In this document: in pieces, positions 18,543-27,907 of the stretch
Numbering within the stretch: the stretch's first letter is position 1
How the letters are laid out: every line of letters starts with the position of its first letter
NCBI RefSeq assembly: GCF_002934455.1
Contig: NZ_PTIR01000001.1
Coordinates: 372,001-436,000, forward strand
DNA length: 64,000 nucleotides
Reading direction: 5' to 3'
Source of the DNA: Trinickia symbiotica
GTDB taxonomy: Bacteria > Pseudomonadota > Gammaproteobacteria > Burkholderiales > Burkholderiaceae
The notes under the pieces: model-generated
What the model was told of the DNA's origin: nothing
Seen by the model: only the letters and a program-made list of their open reading frames with translations
The model's database searches: none
Program-made: the position numbers and the translations under genes

Positions 18543-20039
18543 ATGAGCCACGAACTCGAAACCTCCGCCTGCCCGCCGCAGCGCGCCGGTGCCGCGCGCT
18601 CGGAGACCGATGCCGCCGATATCGCCATGGCCCGCGCGAAGCTCGCCGGACTCCCGCAAGCGGCCACGACCCATACGCGCGGCACGGCCGAGTATCGGGC
18701 ACTCGATGCCGCGCATCATCTCCATCCGTTCTCCGACATGGGCACGCTGAATCAGATCGGCAGTCGCGTCATCGTCAAAGCGAACGGTGTCTACCTGTGG
18801 GACTCCGACGGCAATCGCATCATCGACGGCATGGCCGGCCTCTGGTGCGTCAACGTGGGCTATGGACGGCAGGAGCTCGCCGACGCCGCCTATCGGCAGA
18901 TGCGTGAGCTGTCCTACTACAACACGTTCTTCAAGACGACACATCCGCCGGTTATCGAGCTCTCGGCACTGCTTGCCGACCTCGCGCCCGAGCCATTCAA
19001 TCACTTCTTCTATTGCAACAGCGGCTCGGAGGGAAACGATACGGTCCTGCGCATCGTCCATCGGTATTGGGCGACGCAGGGGCGGCCTGACAAGAAGTAC
19101 GTCATCTCGCGGAGGAACGCCTATCACGGCTCGACGATCGCCGGCGCGACGCTCGGCGGCATGGACTACATGCATGAGCAGATGCCCGCGAAGGTCGACC
19201 ATATCGTGCATATCGGTCAGCCCTACTTCTATGGCGAAGCGCCGGCCGATATGACGCCCGAAGCATTCGGTCTCGCGCGCGCTCGCGAACTCGAGGCAAA
19301 GATTCTCGAGCTCGGCGCCGAGAACGTCGCCGCCTTCATCGGCGAGCCGTTTCAAGGCGCGGGCGGCGTCATTTTTCCGCCATCGAGCTATTGGCCCGAG
19401 ATCGAGCGCATATGCCGCAAGTACGACGTACTGCTCGTCGCGGACGAGGTGATCGGCGGGTTCGGTCGCACCGGCGAATGGTTCGCTCACCGATACTTCG
19501 GCGTCTCGCCCGACCTCATGACGCTCGCTAAGGGTCTGACGAGCGGCTATGTGCCGATGGGTGCGGTGGCGATCCACGATCGCATCGCGCGCGCCCTCAT
19601 CGACAACGGCGAGTTCAATCACGGTCTGACCTACTCGGGACACCCGGTGGCGGCGGCCGTCGCGATCGCGAACCTGAAGCTCTTGCGCGATGAAGGGATC
19701 GTCGAACGTGTCCGGCACGAGGCGGGGCCCTACTTTCAGCGGTGTCTGCGCGAGGCCTTCGACGGCCACCCGATCGTCGGCGAGGTGGTCGGCGCGGGGC
19801 TCGTCGCCGGGCTGCAGCTCGCCGAAGATCCTCGCGCACGCAAGCGCTTTGCCGACGGCGCCGAAGTGGGCCTGCTTTGCCGCGACTTCTGCTTCAACGG
19901 CAATCTGATCATGCGCGCCACGGGCGACCGCATGGTGCTCTCGCCGCCGCTCGTCGTCACGCATGATGAGATCGACGAGATCGTCGCGAAGGCCAAAACG
20001 GCGATCGATGCCACGGCGAAACAACTCGGTCTTCCGTAG
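18543..20039 (+). CDS. class III PLP aminotransferase (polyamine/omega-amine:pyruvate type)
   Basis: A 498-residue fold-type I aminotransferase that likely moves the terminal amino group of putrescine or a related amine to pyruvate. Seen: the substrate-pocket WDSDGNRIIDGMAGLWCVNVGYG start, the phosphate-binding SGSEGNDT, the cofactor Asp in LLVADEVIGGFGRTG and the Schiff-base Lys in MTLAKGLTSGY. The sequence style matches SpuC-like putrescine and spermidine aminotransferases. The first 55 residues are variable. AAGGA lies just upstream of the ATG, and it follows the glutamine synthetase-like gene closely, so the two are probably co-transcribed. Confidence 0.88.
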   Translation: MSHELETSACPPQRAGAARSETDAADIAMARAKLAGLPQAATTHTRGTAEYRALDAAHHLHPFSDMGTLNQIGSRVIVKANGVYLWDSDGNRIIDGMAGLWCVNVGYGRQELADAAYRQMRELSYYNTFFKTTHPPVIELSALLADLAPEPFNHFFYCNSGSEGNDTVLRIVHRYWATQGRPDKKYVISRRNAYHGSTIAGATLGGMDYMHEQMPAKVDHIVHIGQPYFYGEAPADMTPEAFGLARARELEAKILELGAENVAAFIGEPFQGAGGVIFPPSSYWPEIERICRKYDVLLVADEVIGGFGRTGEWFAHRYFGVSPDLMTLAKGLTSGYVPMGAVAIHDRIARALIDNGEFNHGLTYSGHPVAAAVAIANLKLLRDEGIVERVRHEAGPYFQRCLREAFDGHPIVGEVVGAGLVAGLQLAEDPRARKRFADGAEVGLLCRDFCFNGNLIMRATGDRMVLSPPLVVTHDEIDEIVAKAKTAIDATAKQLGLP

Positions 20040-20147
20040 CTGTGCGCCGAGCGCCGTCGTCCGTCTCGGCGCGCCACGCGCGGCGTGGCCGCCGGGCACA
20101 TGCGTTGCGACGCTCAAACGCATGTCCCACCTCTCGAGGAGCATCGC

Positions 20148-21335
20148 ATGGATTTACGCCGTCATCCCGACATCGCCACGCTGCTCTCACCGCGACAAGG
20201 CCCCTGCTTCACCCTCTGTCAACCGGTGCACGGCTCGTTTCCCGACAGCAAGCAAGACGTGCTCCGCTATCGGACTCTCCTCGGGCGGATGCGCGAGAAT
20301 GCCAACGCCCGGCATCCGCGCGCGATCGTCGATCCCATCATCGCGCGGTTCGATGCGCTCATCAGTGAGCGCGGCTTCTGGGACCATACGTTCAAAGGTG
20401 TCGCCATCTACGGTGCGCCCGGCTTCTTCCATCTCGTGAAGCTTGCGGACGAAGTGCCCGAGCGTGCGGTGGTAGCCGATACCTTCTATCTGAAGCCGCT
20501 CATCGAGCAATTCCAGTTCGCCGACCCGTTCCAATTGCTGCTGTTGTCGCGCCATCGCGCGGCGCTTTACGAGGGCACTATCCGTCACCTCGCGCCGGTC
20601 GAGCTTCATCGATCGATACCGCGCAGCGCGCTGGACGAGCCGGCCACGATGCCCGAAAGCGAGGATCGCGTGCAAGGCGCGAAAGGCGGCGAAAACCGCG
20701 GCGACCGCTACACGGCGCATCACGGCGGCGGCTCCAAGCACGACGTCGTCAACGAGGACGAGGAACGCTTCTTCCGCGCCGTCTCGCGCGGCGTATGCGA
20801 ACACCATTCACAGCCCTCGCGGCTGCCGCTGTTGCTCGCCGCAACCCCCGAGCATCAGGCGCTGTTCCGACGCGTAACGACAAACCCCCATTTAATGGAG
20901 GAACGCATCGACCGATATCTCGGCGATGCAAAGGCGGACGAGCTGGCGGCCGTCGCCGCGCGTGCGCTCGCCTCCCGTTTCGAGCGGCCCGTCGAAGCGC
21001 GTCTCGAAGAATATCGCGAGGCCACGCAGAAAGCGCTTGCAACCGACGTAGCGGCGGAAGTCGTCGAAGCCGCCCATGAGGGCCGCGTCGACGCATTGCT
21101 CGTCGAAACCGACCGGCTACCTAACGGGCAGCCCAAGACGGAGGAGCAATTGGCCGAGCCGACGAACCGCGGTCATCGCGAAGTGGATACGTTGCTCAAT
21201 GATGTCGCGCAGGAGGTGCTGCGCAACGGCGGCGAAGTCATCGTGCTGCCTGCGGACCGGATGCCTTCGCGCACGGGACTCGCCGCCATCTACCGCTACC
21301 GTGCGCCGACGCAGGACGCTCGGGCCCCGGCCTAG
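20148..21335 (+). CDS. baeRF-type (bacterial archaeo-eukaryotic release factor-like) protein
   Basis: A 395-residue soluble protein with no signal peptide. Its layout (an N-terminal domain with SERGFWDHTFKGVAIYGAPGFFH, then a QLLLLSRHRAALYEG segment and a C-terminal RNase-like domain ending FRPADRMPSRTGLAAIYRY-like) matches the baeRF families, relatives of the eRF1/Pelota domains whose bacterial role is not established. Residues about 170-205 form a charged, low-complexity insert. GAGGAG precedes the ATG. It follows the aminotransferase by 108 bases; a functional link is not evident. Proposed roles for the family involve ribosome rescue or stress, unproven here. Confidence 0.65.
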   Translation: MDLRRHPDIATLLSPRQGPCFTLCQPVHGSFPDSKQDVLRYRTLLGRMRENANARHPRAIVDPIIARFDALISERGFWDHTFKGVAIYGAPGFFHLVKLADEVPERAVVADTFYLKPLIEQFQFADPFQLLLLSRHRAALYEGTIRHLAPVELHRSIPRSALDEPATMPESEDRVQGAKGGENRGDRYTAHHGGGSKHDVVNEDEERFFRAVSRGVCEHHSQPSRLPLLLAATPEHQALFRRVTTNPHLMEERIDRYLGDAKADELAAVAARALASRFERPVEARLEEYREATQKALATDVAAEVVEAAHEGRVDALLVETDRLPNGQPKTEEQLAEPTNRGHREVDTLLNDVAQEVLRNGGEVIVLPADRMPSRTGLAAIYRYRAPTQDARAPA

Positions 21336-21387
21336 CCAGTGCGCGCGCGGCGCTCCGACGCGCGTTCGCTGCCCGCCATGGCCGCCG

Positions 21388-22401
21388 TCATGCGACGTCG
21401 GTCGCGGCGACGCGCCATGATTGCGCCGCGATCAATCGCGCGGCCTTGCGCCCGGCGTCCCACCAGACGACTCTCAACAGCGGCGCATATTGCGCAATGA
21501 AGATCGCTTGTACGGGATCGCTCTCGACGAAATGCGTGCAGGCGAGCCTCACGGCGGCCTGCGCCTTGTGTGCCGCCACTTGCTCGGGGCTGTCGTCATG
21601 CGTCGAGGGGTCGCGCATGACGAGACGCGGACCGTCGAACCCATGGCGCGCGAGCCAGCGGACCGTGCGCGCGCGGTCCATCTCGGGCCGGCCCGTCACG
21701 ATCGCCTTCGTGCGCCCGAGATCGACCTCGGGAAGGTGCGCATAGGGCGGGAGCTCGTCCCGCTCGGCGAGCGCCGCGGCAAGGTCGGCCTCGTAGCGAT
21801 GCGGCGGCACGTCGGGCAGCAGCACGCCGTCGAGATCGATCGCGTAGACGGCGAACTCATGGTCCTCGCCGATGGGGCCGGCGGTGCCGGCCCGCGTGCG
21901 TTGCCAGCTCGCGCGATAGGCGTCGGTATAGGCATGGCGCTCCCACGGCATCAGCGGAAAATAGCCGCGGCCGTCGATGCCGTAATCGGGCCGGATGCGG
22001 CTCAGATCGTCGTAGGCGACCGTCATCGTCTTGACGTCGAGACCGTGCCCATGCAGGAAATCGATGCAATCGGAAAGGGTATGGCCCGCGCCGGCGATGT
22101 CCTCGCATATCAGCACTTTCCTGCCGGACGGCGGAATTGGAATCGACGAATCCCAGGAGACCCGCCGCGTCGCGCGTTCATAGCGCAACGATGCGTACGG
22201 GACGCCCGTGGCGTGAGACACCATCAGCGCCAGCGGCGCTCCGCCGCGCAAGACCCCGATCGCGCAGGCAAATGCTTCGCGAGCCAGGGTGGGCTGAAGC
22301 GAAGCGATCCATCGATCGATTTCATCGTAGGTGAACGGCAATACCGGCGTGTCCAGCGTTTCAAGCGTGTCCATGTCGAAGGCGGCTCTAGAGACGGGCA
22401 T
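21388..22401 (-). CDS. phosphoribosyltransferase-HAD hydrolase fusion protein
   Basis: A 337-residue two-domain protein. Residues about 20-165 look like a type I phosphoribosyltransferase, with VLICEDIAGAGHTLSD as a PRPP-loop variant (the usual acidic pair is E-D) and an N-terminal IGVLRGGAPLA hood motif. Residues about 185-337 resemble a HAD-like hydrolase with AIDLDGVLLPD and IVTGRPE. Such fusions are rare and of unknown substrate; salvage or repair of a nucleotide is possible. It is 24 bases downstream of the CbbR-type gene on the same strand. Start is uncertain: ATG at 22374 is equally possible, and neither has a strong ribosome site. Confidence 0.65.
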   Translation of the reverse strand: MPVSRAAFDMDTLETLDTPVLPFTYDEIDRWIASLQPTLAREAFACAIGVLRGGAPLALMVSHATGVPYASLRYERATRRVSWDSSIPIPPSGRKVLICEDIAGAGHTLSDCIDFLHGHGLDVKTMTVAYDDLSRIRPDYGIDGRGYFPLMPWERHAYTDAYRASWQRTRAGTAGPIGEDHEFAVYAIDLDGVLLPDVPPHRYEADLAAALAERDELPPYAHLPEVDLGRTKAIVTGRPEMDRARTVRWLARHGFDGPRLVMRDPSTHDDSPEQVAAHKAQAAVRLACTHFVESDPVQAIFIAQYAPLLRVVWWDAGRKAARLIAAQSWRVAATDVA

Positions 22402-22425
22402 CCGACAGTCTAGCTCAGACCTCGC

Positions 22426-23421
22426 TCATCCCTCGTCGGCGCCATTCGAAGGGACCTCCTGCGCCGCCACGCGCGCCGCCTTCTTGTGGGGAACGAAGCC
22501 ACCATACTCGCGCTCGAGGGCAGGCGCCGCATGCTCGAGCAGAAACCGTCTGAACAGGACGCACGTCGGCGAGAGCTGCTTCGTGCGCATGTGTACGATC
22601 TGCCACGTTCGCTCGATAGGCGTGCCGTTCACGTCGAGCAGCGCAAGCTCCGCCGAGCGCAACTCGAGCAGGAGCGTGTGCAGCGAAATCAGGCTCACGC
22701 CCATGCCCGCGATGACGGCCTGCTTGATCGTCTCGTTGCTCCCGAGCGTGACGATCTTCGCCGGCGTGAAAAGGTGCTGACGAAACATTTCCTCGGCCGC
22801 CATGCGGGTGCCGGAGCCCGGCTCGCGCAACAGGAAAGTGTCGCCGCGCAACTCCTGCAGGTCGAAGCGCCGCGCGCCGACGAGCGGATGCGTGAGCGGC
22901 GCGATGAGGACTTGGGGATGCCGGGCGAGCGGCTCGGTCACCGTATCGAGCTCGGCGGGCGGCCGCCCCATCAGCGCGAGGTCGATGGCGTTGTCCTGCA
23001 GCAGGCGCAGCAGCATCTCGCGGTTGCCCACCGAGAAGTGGACGTCGACCTTCGGATATTGCTTCGAATAGAGCGCGAGCAGCTTGGGCGCGAAGTAAGT
23101 CGCGGAACTGACAATGCCGACCGCAATGGACCCGCTGTCGGCAAGCTGAAGCGACATCATCGCGTCTTCGGCATCCTTGATCTCGCCGAGGATGCGGCTC
23201 GCGTGATGCGTGAGACGCTCACCGGCCTCGGTCAGCGTAAGCTTGCGCGCGACGCGCTCGAACAAGGCGAGCCCGATCGCCTCCTCGAGTTGACGAATCT
23301 GCATCGAGATCGCGGGCTGCGTCAGATGCAGCTCCTCCGCCGCGCGCGCGAAGCTTGCGTGGCGACTCGCGACGATGAAGATTTGCAGCTGCCGCAGAGT
23401 CAGCGAGCGAATGAAGTTCAC
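22426..23421 (-). CDS. cbbR: LysR-family regulator of carbon fixation, CbbR
   Basis: A 331-residue LysR protein strongly resembling CbbR, the metabolite-responsive activator of Calvin-cycle operons. The N-terminus LTLRQLQIFIVASRHASF, the motif HLTQPAISMQIRQLEEAIGLALFE and the effector-domain stretches LLRLLQDNAIDLALMGRPP, LREPGSGTR and LGSNETIKQAVIAGMG are hallmarks of CbbR. Normally cbbR is divergent from cbbL; here it sits about 28 kb away, downstream of xoxF-G-J on the same strand, 92 bases after an unknown secreted protein. It may respond to RuBP, PEP or NADPH like other CbbR proteins. Another cbbR could exist outside the window. Confidence 0.88.
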   Translation of the reverse strand: MNFIRSLTLRQLQIFIVASRHASFARAAEELHLTQPAISMQIRQLEEAIGLALFERVARKLTLTEAGERLTHHASRILGEIKDAEDAMMSLQLADSGSIAVGIVSSATYFAPKLLALYSKQYPKVDVHFSVGNREMLLRLLQDNAIDLALMGRPPAELDTVTEPLARHPQVLIAPLTHPLVGARRFDLQELRGDTFLLREPGSGTRMAAEEMFRQHLFTPAKIVTLGSNETIKQAVIAGMGVSLISLHTLLLELRSAELALLDVNGTPIERTWQIVHMRTKQLSPTCVLFRRFLLEHAAPALEREYGGFVPHKKAARVAAQEVPSNGADEG

Positions 23422-23513
23422 GGTCGGCCCTTACATCTTGCAGGGAGGGGGAAGCGACGGCGCGCGGGCCGAACCGCCGCGGGCACCGCCAAGCGGACAC
23501 CCGCGTGCTGAGG

Positions 23514-24308
23514 CTATCGGCTCGCCCGCGGCGCGCCGGAAGACTTCTCGGGCGCCGTCTTGCCGGACTCGGGCAACTTGCGCACGGCAGCCTGGAACGT
23601 CAACGTCTCGGTGCTCAGCGGATGCACGAAGTCGTTGTTCGGGCCCGGCACTTCGGTGCGAATCCGCGCGACCCCGCCCGGCAATGCATCGGCGAGCTCG
23701 AATGTATAGCGCTTGCCGGTGTACTGCGGGAACCGATCGGCGTTTGGATCGTCGAGATAGGGCTGAACGACAATCTGCCGCACGGCGACGGGCTTGCCGC
23801 CGATGCGGCTCGTCGCCGACGCGATCTTCGGCCCTTGCGCGAGCGCGAGCCGCAAGCGCTGCTGAAAGTAGCGCTTCTGCCCGCCGGTCAGCGTTTGCAT
23901 TTCAGTGATGTCGCGCTCGAGGAAGTAGATGATGACCGGGTTGCACGGCAGTCCGCTCGTCGGCAACGGCACCGCGCCGCTGTGATCGGAGACTTTCGCG
24001 TCGCCCTTCGTGTTGCCCTGGCTCGTGACGAGCACGCGCACGACGTCTGCCGCGCCCGCGTCTTTCCCCGAGGCTTCCATCGCGTAGTCGAGCTCCGTCT
24101 GCGGCGCGACATCGTGCAGATGGTCGGTCGTGAAAATGAGCTTCTCGGCCGGCGTGATTTCGGTCGACGGCTGCGACGCCGCGGAGGCCTCGTTCGTCGC
24201 GCCGCGCGCGGCGAGCGGGCCCAGTGCGCCCGCTACGGCGAGCGCCAGCAGCGACACGAACGCGCTTGCGCGGGAAATGCGGCTCAACGGCCGCCGTACG
24301 CGTTTCAT
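23514..24308 (-). CDS. secreted protein of unknown function in the xox operon
   Basis: A 264-residue protein with an N-terminal signal sequence (basic MKRVRRPLSR, then a hydrophobic run ending near ARGATN), so it is exported to the periplasm. I recognise no domain. The body is mixed alpha/beta with a single Cys (LPCNPVIIYFLERD) and a C-terminus rich in Lys, Ser and Pro. Its start is three bases from the xoxJ stop, so it is almost certainly co-transcribed with the methanol dehydrogenase genes, and similar proteins occur beside xoxF elsewhere. It may help assembly, metal loading or electron transfer of XoxF; this is inference from context. Confidence 0.75.
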   Translation of the reverse strand: MKRVRRPLSRISRASAFVSLLALAVAGALGPLAARGATNEASAASQPSTEITPAEKLIFTTDHLHDVAPQTELDYAMEASGKDAGAADVVRVLVTSQGNTKGDAKVSDHSGAVPLPTSGLPCNPVIIYFLERDITEMQTLTGGQKRYFQQRLRLALAQGPKIASATSRIGGKPVAVRQIVVQPYLDDPNADRFPQYTGKRYTFELADALPGGVARIRTEVPGPNNDFVHPLSTETLTFQAAVRKLPESGKTAPEKSSGAPRASR

Positions 24309-24311
24309 CGC

Positions 24312-25217
24312 TTAGTCGCCTGCCTTTTTCTCGTCGGGCGTATCGATCGGCTTGAGGAGCGGCACGTTGTAGCTCGTGAGAATCCGGTCGATCTTGTCCT
24401 GGTTCGCGCCGATCCATTGATCGACCTTGTCGTGCCACGCCTTTTCGCCGTGGCGCACCCCCATCGAGATTCGATAGTCGAAGTGGATGTCCTTTTCCGG
24501 CGGGAACGGAACGACCCTGACCGCATCGCCGGCACGCTTCGCGAAGTAAGCGCCGATGGGCCCCCAGATGAATGCGACGTCGATCTTGCCGGCCGTGAGG
24601 TCACGCTCGATCAGCTCGCCGGGATAAGCCGCCGGATCGCCGCTTTGCACTTGATACGAGTAGGCCTGATCGATCAGGTTGTGCGCGAGCAGCCAGTCCA
24701 CCGCAGGCGTCTGCGAAAAGATGCCGAAGTGCAGCTTGTGCAGTTCATCAGGAGGCAAACGCAACAGATCGTCGGGCGTCTTGATGTTGGCATACTCCGG
24801 CTTGTTGGGCACCACCATGATGTACGTCGAATGCAGGTAGGGCTGCGTCGTCGCCGTCAGATCATAGCCTTTCGGCACACCGATGATGAGATCGCACTTG
24901 AAGCGCTCGCTATTCGGCAGCTTTTCGCGCAGCGTGTGGCGCACGAAGCCCATGCGCTGCGGGAAGTAGGTGTACTCGACTTTGTAGCCGAAATCGTGGG
25001 CCATCTCGGCCGCGATCTTGTTCTCGTAGCCTTCGCCCTTGTCATTCGAGAGCGGCATGTTGTTCGGATCGGCGCAAACTCGCAGCACGCCGTCCGCGCC
25101 GTCGTTGTTCGGCAACGTTGGGCCGTCCGCGCGCACAGCCGCACTCGCAAGCGCGGTGGCGCCGAGCGCCACGATCAAAAGCGCGGTATGCGCGGATATT
25201 CGTTTGCTGTGACGCAT
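24312..25217 (-). CDS. xoxJ: XoxJ, periplasmic binding protein associated with XoxF
   Basis: A 301-residue protein of the quinoprotein-dehydrogenase-associated solute-binding family (MxaJ/XoxJ). It has a signal peptide (about 1-33) and a mature region starting LRVCADPNNMPLSNDKGEGYENKIA, a hallmark of the family, with FPQRMGFVRHTLR and FIWGPIGAY further on. XoxJ is needed for, or helps, activation of lanthanide methanol dehydrogenase, possibly by delivering cofactor or holding a partly folded enzyme. The start at 25217 is fixed by GGAGG eight bases upstream. It lies between xoxG and the secreted unknown. Confidence 0.93.
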   Translation of the reverse strand: MRHSKRISAHTALLIVALGATALASAAVRADGPTLPNNDGADGVLRVCADPNNMPLSNDKGEGYENKIAAEMAHDFGYKVEYTYFPQRMGFVRHTLREKLPNSERFKCDLIIGVPKGYDLTATTQPYLHSTYIMVVPNKPEYANIKTPDDLLRLPPDELHKLHFGIFSQTPAVDWLLAHNLIDQAYSYQVQSGDPAAYPGELIERDLTAGKIDVAFIWGPIGAYFAKRAGDAVRVVPFPPEKDIHFDYRISMGVRHGEKAWHDKVDQWIGANQDKIDRILTSYNVPLLKPIDTPDEKKAGD

Positions 25218-25314
25218 CGATGACCTCCGCAAAGATGGACAACCCTATGCGCGCATCCGCGCGCCGCCCGCTCCGTCACATCCGCAACGGGGGCACAGGC
25301 ATTCGGCGCAGGGT

Positions 25315-25737
25315 TTATTTTCCGTCGTCGAGCAGTTTCAAATCGCCGGGAGGAATCTTGCCGTCCGAACGCCCTTTCAGATAGGCGTAGAGATTCTCCC
25401 AATTCTTTTGCATCCTCTCGCTCGAGCTGAAGTCGGGCATACCCTTGGCCACACGGCCGCCGAAAACCGTGCGATGGAATTCGTTCTTGTCGATCTGCTT
25501 CAGTGCGTCGATGAGCGACGGTCCCACCATTCCCTGCTGCTGAGCGCCGTGACAGCGCTCACAATCGAGGGCTCGCCACGTATGCCAGCCGTCGAACGTC
25601 TTCTTGTCGACCGCGTTGCCTTCGACTTTGTATGCCACCTGTTCGGCCATCGCCGGTTTCGACTGCGCATAGACAACCGGCAATGCGACGACGGCGACAG
25701 TCATTGTCGTCAGCAACAAGATTGAGCGGCCTTTCAT
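25315..25737 (-). CDS. xoxG: XoxG, cytochrome c electron acceptor of XoxF
   Basis: A 140-residue periplasmic c-type cytochrome with signal peptide (about 1-24). The single heme-binding motif is C59-E-R-C62-H63, and Met101 in AKGMPDFS is the likely second axial ligand. The family receives electrons from XoxF and passes them to a terminal oxidase via another cytochrome. Start set by AAGGAG upstream of the ATG at 25737. It lies 190 bases downstream of xoxF, with a strong hairpin between them that may reduce its expression relative to xoxF. Confidence 0.93.
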   Translation of the reverse strand: MKGRSILLLTTMTVAVVALPVVYAQSKPAMAEQVAYKVEGNAVDKKTFDGWHTWRALDCERCHGAQQQGMVGPSLIDALKQIDKNEFHRTVFGGRVAKGMPDFSSSERMQKNWENLYAYLKGRSDGKIPPGDLKLLDDGK

Positions 25738-25855
25738 ACCAACGTCTCCTTCATTGTGATGCCCTGACACACTTGGCTTTGCGCGGGCTCGAGTAAAAAA
25801 GCGATGCCGGTGCCGCGAGCCGCGAACTCGCCATCCGGACACCGGCCGCCGCGCG

Positions 25856-25879
25856 GCCGGCCGCCTCAAAGCGGCCGGC
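25856..25879 (-). other. GC-rich hairpin between xoxF and xoxG
   Basis: Perfect 9-base arms at 25856-25864 and 25871-25879 enclose a 6-base loop within the 190-bp xoxF-xoxG gap. No T-run follows in the transcribed (minus) direction. Such a structure could stabilise xoxF mRNA or partly stop transcription, giving more dehydrogenase than cytochrome. Confidence 0.55.
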
Positions 25880-25927
25880 GACGCGCGGCGTCCAACGACT
25901 TGCAACTCCTGCCGGCTAGCGCCGGTT

Positions 25928-27784
25928 TCAGCTCTTTTCGGCGGAAGGCAGCGCGAAGATGAAGAGCGTGCCGCCGAGCGCGGTGTACTTCGCGAGCTCA
26001 CGATAGCCGCCCACGGCGCCGAGACCTTCGCTCGACTTCTTCAGGCCCGCGGCCAGACCGATGCCGGCCCACCCGCCGATGCCCGAGTACACGCCGACGT
26101 ACTGCTTGCCGTCATACTCATAGGTAAAGACGTTGCCGATGATTCCCGAAGGCGTCTTGAACTTCCAGAGCTCCTTGCCGGTCTTGACGTCGACTGCCTT
26201 GAGGTAGCCCTCGAGCGTGCCATAGAAAGCCACGCCACCCGCCGTCGTCAGCGCACCGGACCAGACCGAGAACTTCTCGGGCTTGGACCAGACGATCTTG
26301 CCCTTCGCGGCATCCCACGCGATGAAGTTGCCCATCGAGTTTTCGATCGTCTTGCCAGCGTTCGGCCCGCCCTTGCCCGGATCGCTCGGCCCCGGGAACA
26401 TCTCGAGCGTCGCCCCGACGTACGGCTGGCCGGCCGTGTAATCGACCTCGAACGGCTCATAGTTCATGCAGACGTGGTTGGTCGGCACGAGGAAGAGGTT
26501 CGTTTGCGGATCGAACGAAGCCGGTTGCTCGTCTTTCGAGCCCAGCGCCGACGGGCAGATGTTCTTGACGTTGTGATCCGCGCCGGCGGCTTGCGTCGAA
26601 TAGGCGGCAACGCGCACCGGAAGACCGCTCTTCATGTCGATGCTCGAGGCCCAGTTGACGGCCGGGTCATACTTCTGCGCGACGAGCAACTGGCCTGTTT
26701 CTCGATTCAACGTATAGCCGAAGCCGTTGCGGTCGAAGTGCACGAGCGAGGGCACCTTGCTGCCGTTGATCGTGAGGTCGGCCAGGATCACTTCATTGAC
26801 GCCGTCGTAGTCCCATTCGTCATGCGGCGTCATCTGATAGACCCACTTCGCCACGCCCGTATTCAAATCGCGGGCGAAGATCGACATCGACCACTTGTTG
26901 TCGCCGGGCCGCTGCGTCGGGTTCCACGTACCGGGGTTGCCCGTACCGTAGTAGACGAGGTTCAGCTTCGGATCGTACGAATACCAACCCCAGGTCGTCC
27001 CACCGCCGAGCTTCCACTGGTCGCCCTTCCACGACTTCAACGAAGAGTCCGCACCGACCGGCACCATCTTGCCGTCGGAATAGGTCATCGTCTTTTCGGG
27101 GTCGATCAGCATCTCGTTGTCGGGACCGGTGCTGTACGCGGTCCAGGCCGGCTTGCCGTCCTTGATGTTGTAGGCGACGACACGGCCGCGCACGCCGAAC
27201 TCGCCGCCCGAGATGCCCGTCAGCACCTTGTCGCCGAATACGTGCGGAGCGTTCGTGTTCGTTTCACCCTTCTTCGGATCGCCGTTCTTCGCTGTCCAGA
27301 CGACGTCGCCCGTCTTCGCGTTCAGCGCAACGAGCGTCGTGTCGGCCTGTTGCAGGAAGATCTTGCCGTCGCCATAGGCGAGACCGCGATTGACCGTGTC
27401 GCAGCACATGACTGATACGACCTGGTCGTCCTGCTTCGGCTCGTACACCCATTGGAACGTCTGATCCTTGAGGCTGATCGCTGTGACCTTGTTCGGGAAC
27501 GGCGTATGGATATACATCGTGTCGCCGATGACGAGCGGCGAGCCTTCGTGGCCGCGCAGCACACCCGTGGACATCGTCCACGCGACCTGCAGGTTCTTCA
27601 CGTTGTTCGCGTTGATCTGCTTGAGCGTGCTGTACCTGTGATTCGCGTAGTCGCCGGCCTGGGAAGCCCAGTTCGACGTGTTCTTCATTGCTGCATCGAG
27701 ATCGGGATCGGCTTGCGCCAGCATCGAATTGAGGCCCGCGGTAACGACGATCGCGAGCCCAAGAACCATGGTGCGTAAGTTCAT
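25928..27784 (-). CDS. xoxF: lanthanide-dependent methanol dehydrogenase XoxF
   Basis: A 618-residue periplasmic PQQ enzyme oxidising methanol to formaldehyde (and perhaps formate). It has a signal peptide (about 1-25) and an eight-bladed propeller. Adjacent cysteines C127-C128 form the ring disulfide beside PQQ. Metal ligands are E194 (GGEFGVRG), N283 (TGNPGTWNP) and the catalytic D325, with D327 two residues on (WDYD). That extra Asp is the signature of lanthanide binding; calcium enzymes of the MxaF type lack it. No mxaF or mxaI is in the window. The ATG at 27784 follows GGAGGAG. It heads xoxF-G-J-unknown-cbbR. Confidence 0.97.
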   Translation of the reverse strand: MNLRTMVLGLAIVVTAGLNSMLAQADPDLDAAMKNTSNWASQAGDYANHRYSTLKQINANNVKNLQVAWTMSTGVLRGHEGSPLVIGDTMYIHTPFPNKVTAISLKDQTFQWVYEPKQDDQVVSVMCCDTVNRGLAYGDGKIFLQQADTTLVALNAKTGDVVWTAKNGDPKKGETNTNAPHVFGDKVLTGISGGEFGVRGRVVAYNIKDGKPAWTAYSTGPDNEMLIDPEKTMTYSDGKMVPVGADSSLKSWKGDQWKLGGGTTWGWYSYDPKLNLVYYGTGNPGTWNPTQRPGDNKWSMSIFARDLNTGVAKWVYQMTPHDEWDYDGVNEVILADLTINGSKVPSLVHFDRNGFGYTLNRETGQLLVAQKYDPAVNWASSIDMKSGLPVRVAAYSTQAAGADHNVKNICPSALGSKDEQPASFDPQTNLFLVPTNHVCMNYEPFEVDYTAGQPYVGATLEMFPGPSDPGKGGPNAGKTIENSMGNFIAWDAAKGKIVWSKPEKFSVWSGALTTAGGVAFYGTLEGYLKAVDVKTGKELWKFKTPSGIIGNVFTYEYDGKQYVGVYSGIGGWAGIGLAAGLKKSSEGLGAVGGYRELAKYTALGGTLFIFALPSAEKS

Positions 27785-27907
27785 GTCTCCTCCAGAATTG
27801 TCTTGCTGTTCAACTCACGAACGAATGACCCACGCTACCTCATCGCACCGGGCGCGCCCTCACGGATGCGGGTAACGATCCACGCCGCTCACCTGCTTCT
27901 TTTTTGT

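Noticed and set aside
18543-20039. Could the class III aminotransferase be the missing MfnC of methanofuran synthesis?
   Set aside because: It lies 35 kb away beside a glutamine synthetase-like gene and matches polyamine aminotransferases, so a polyamine role is more likely.
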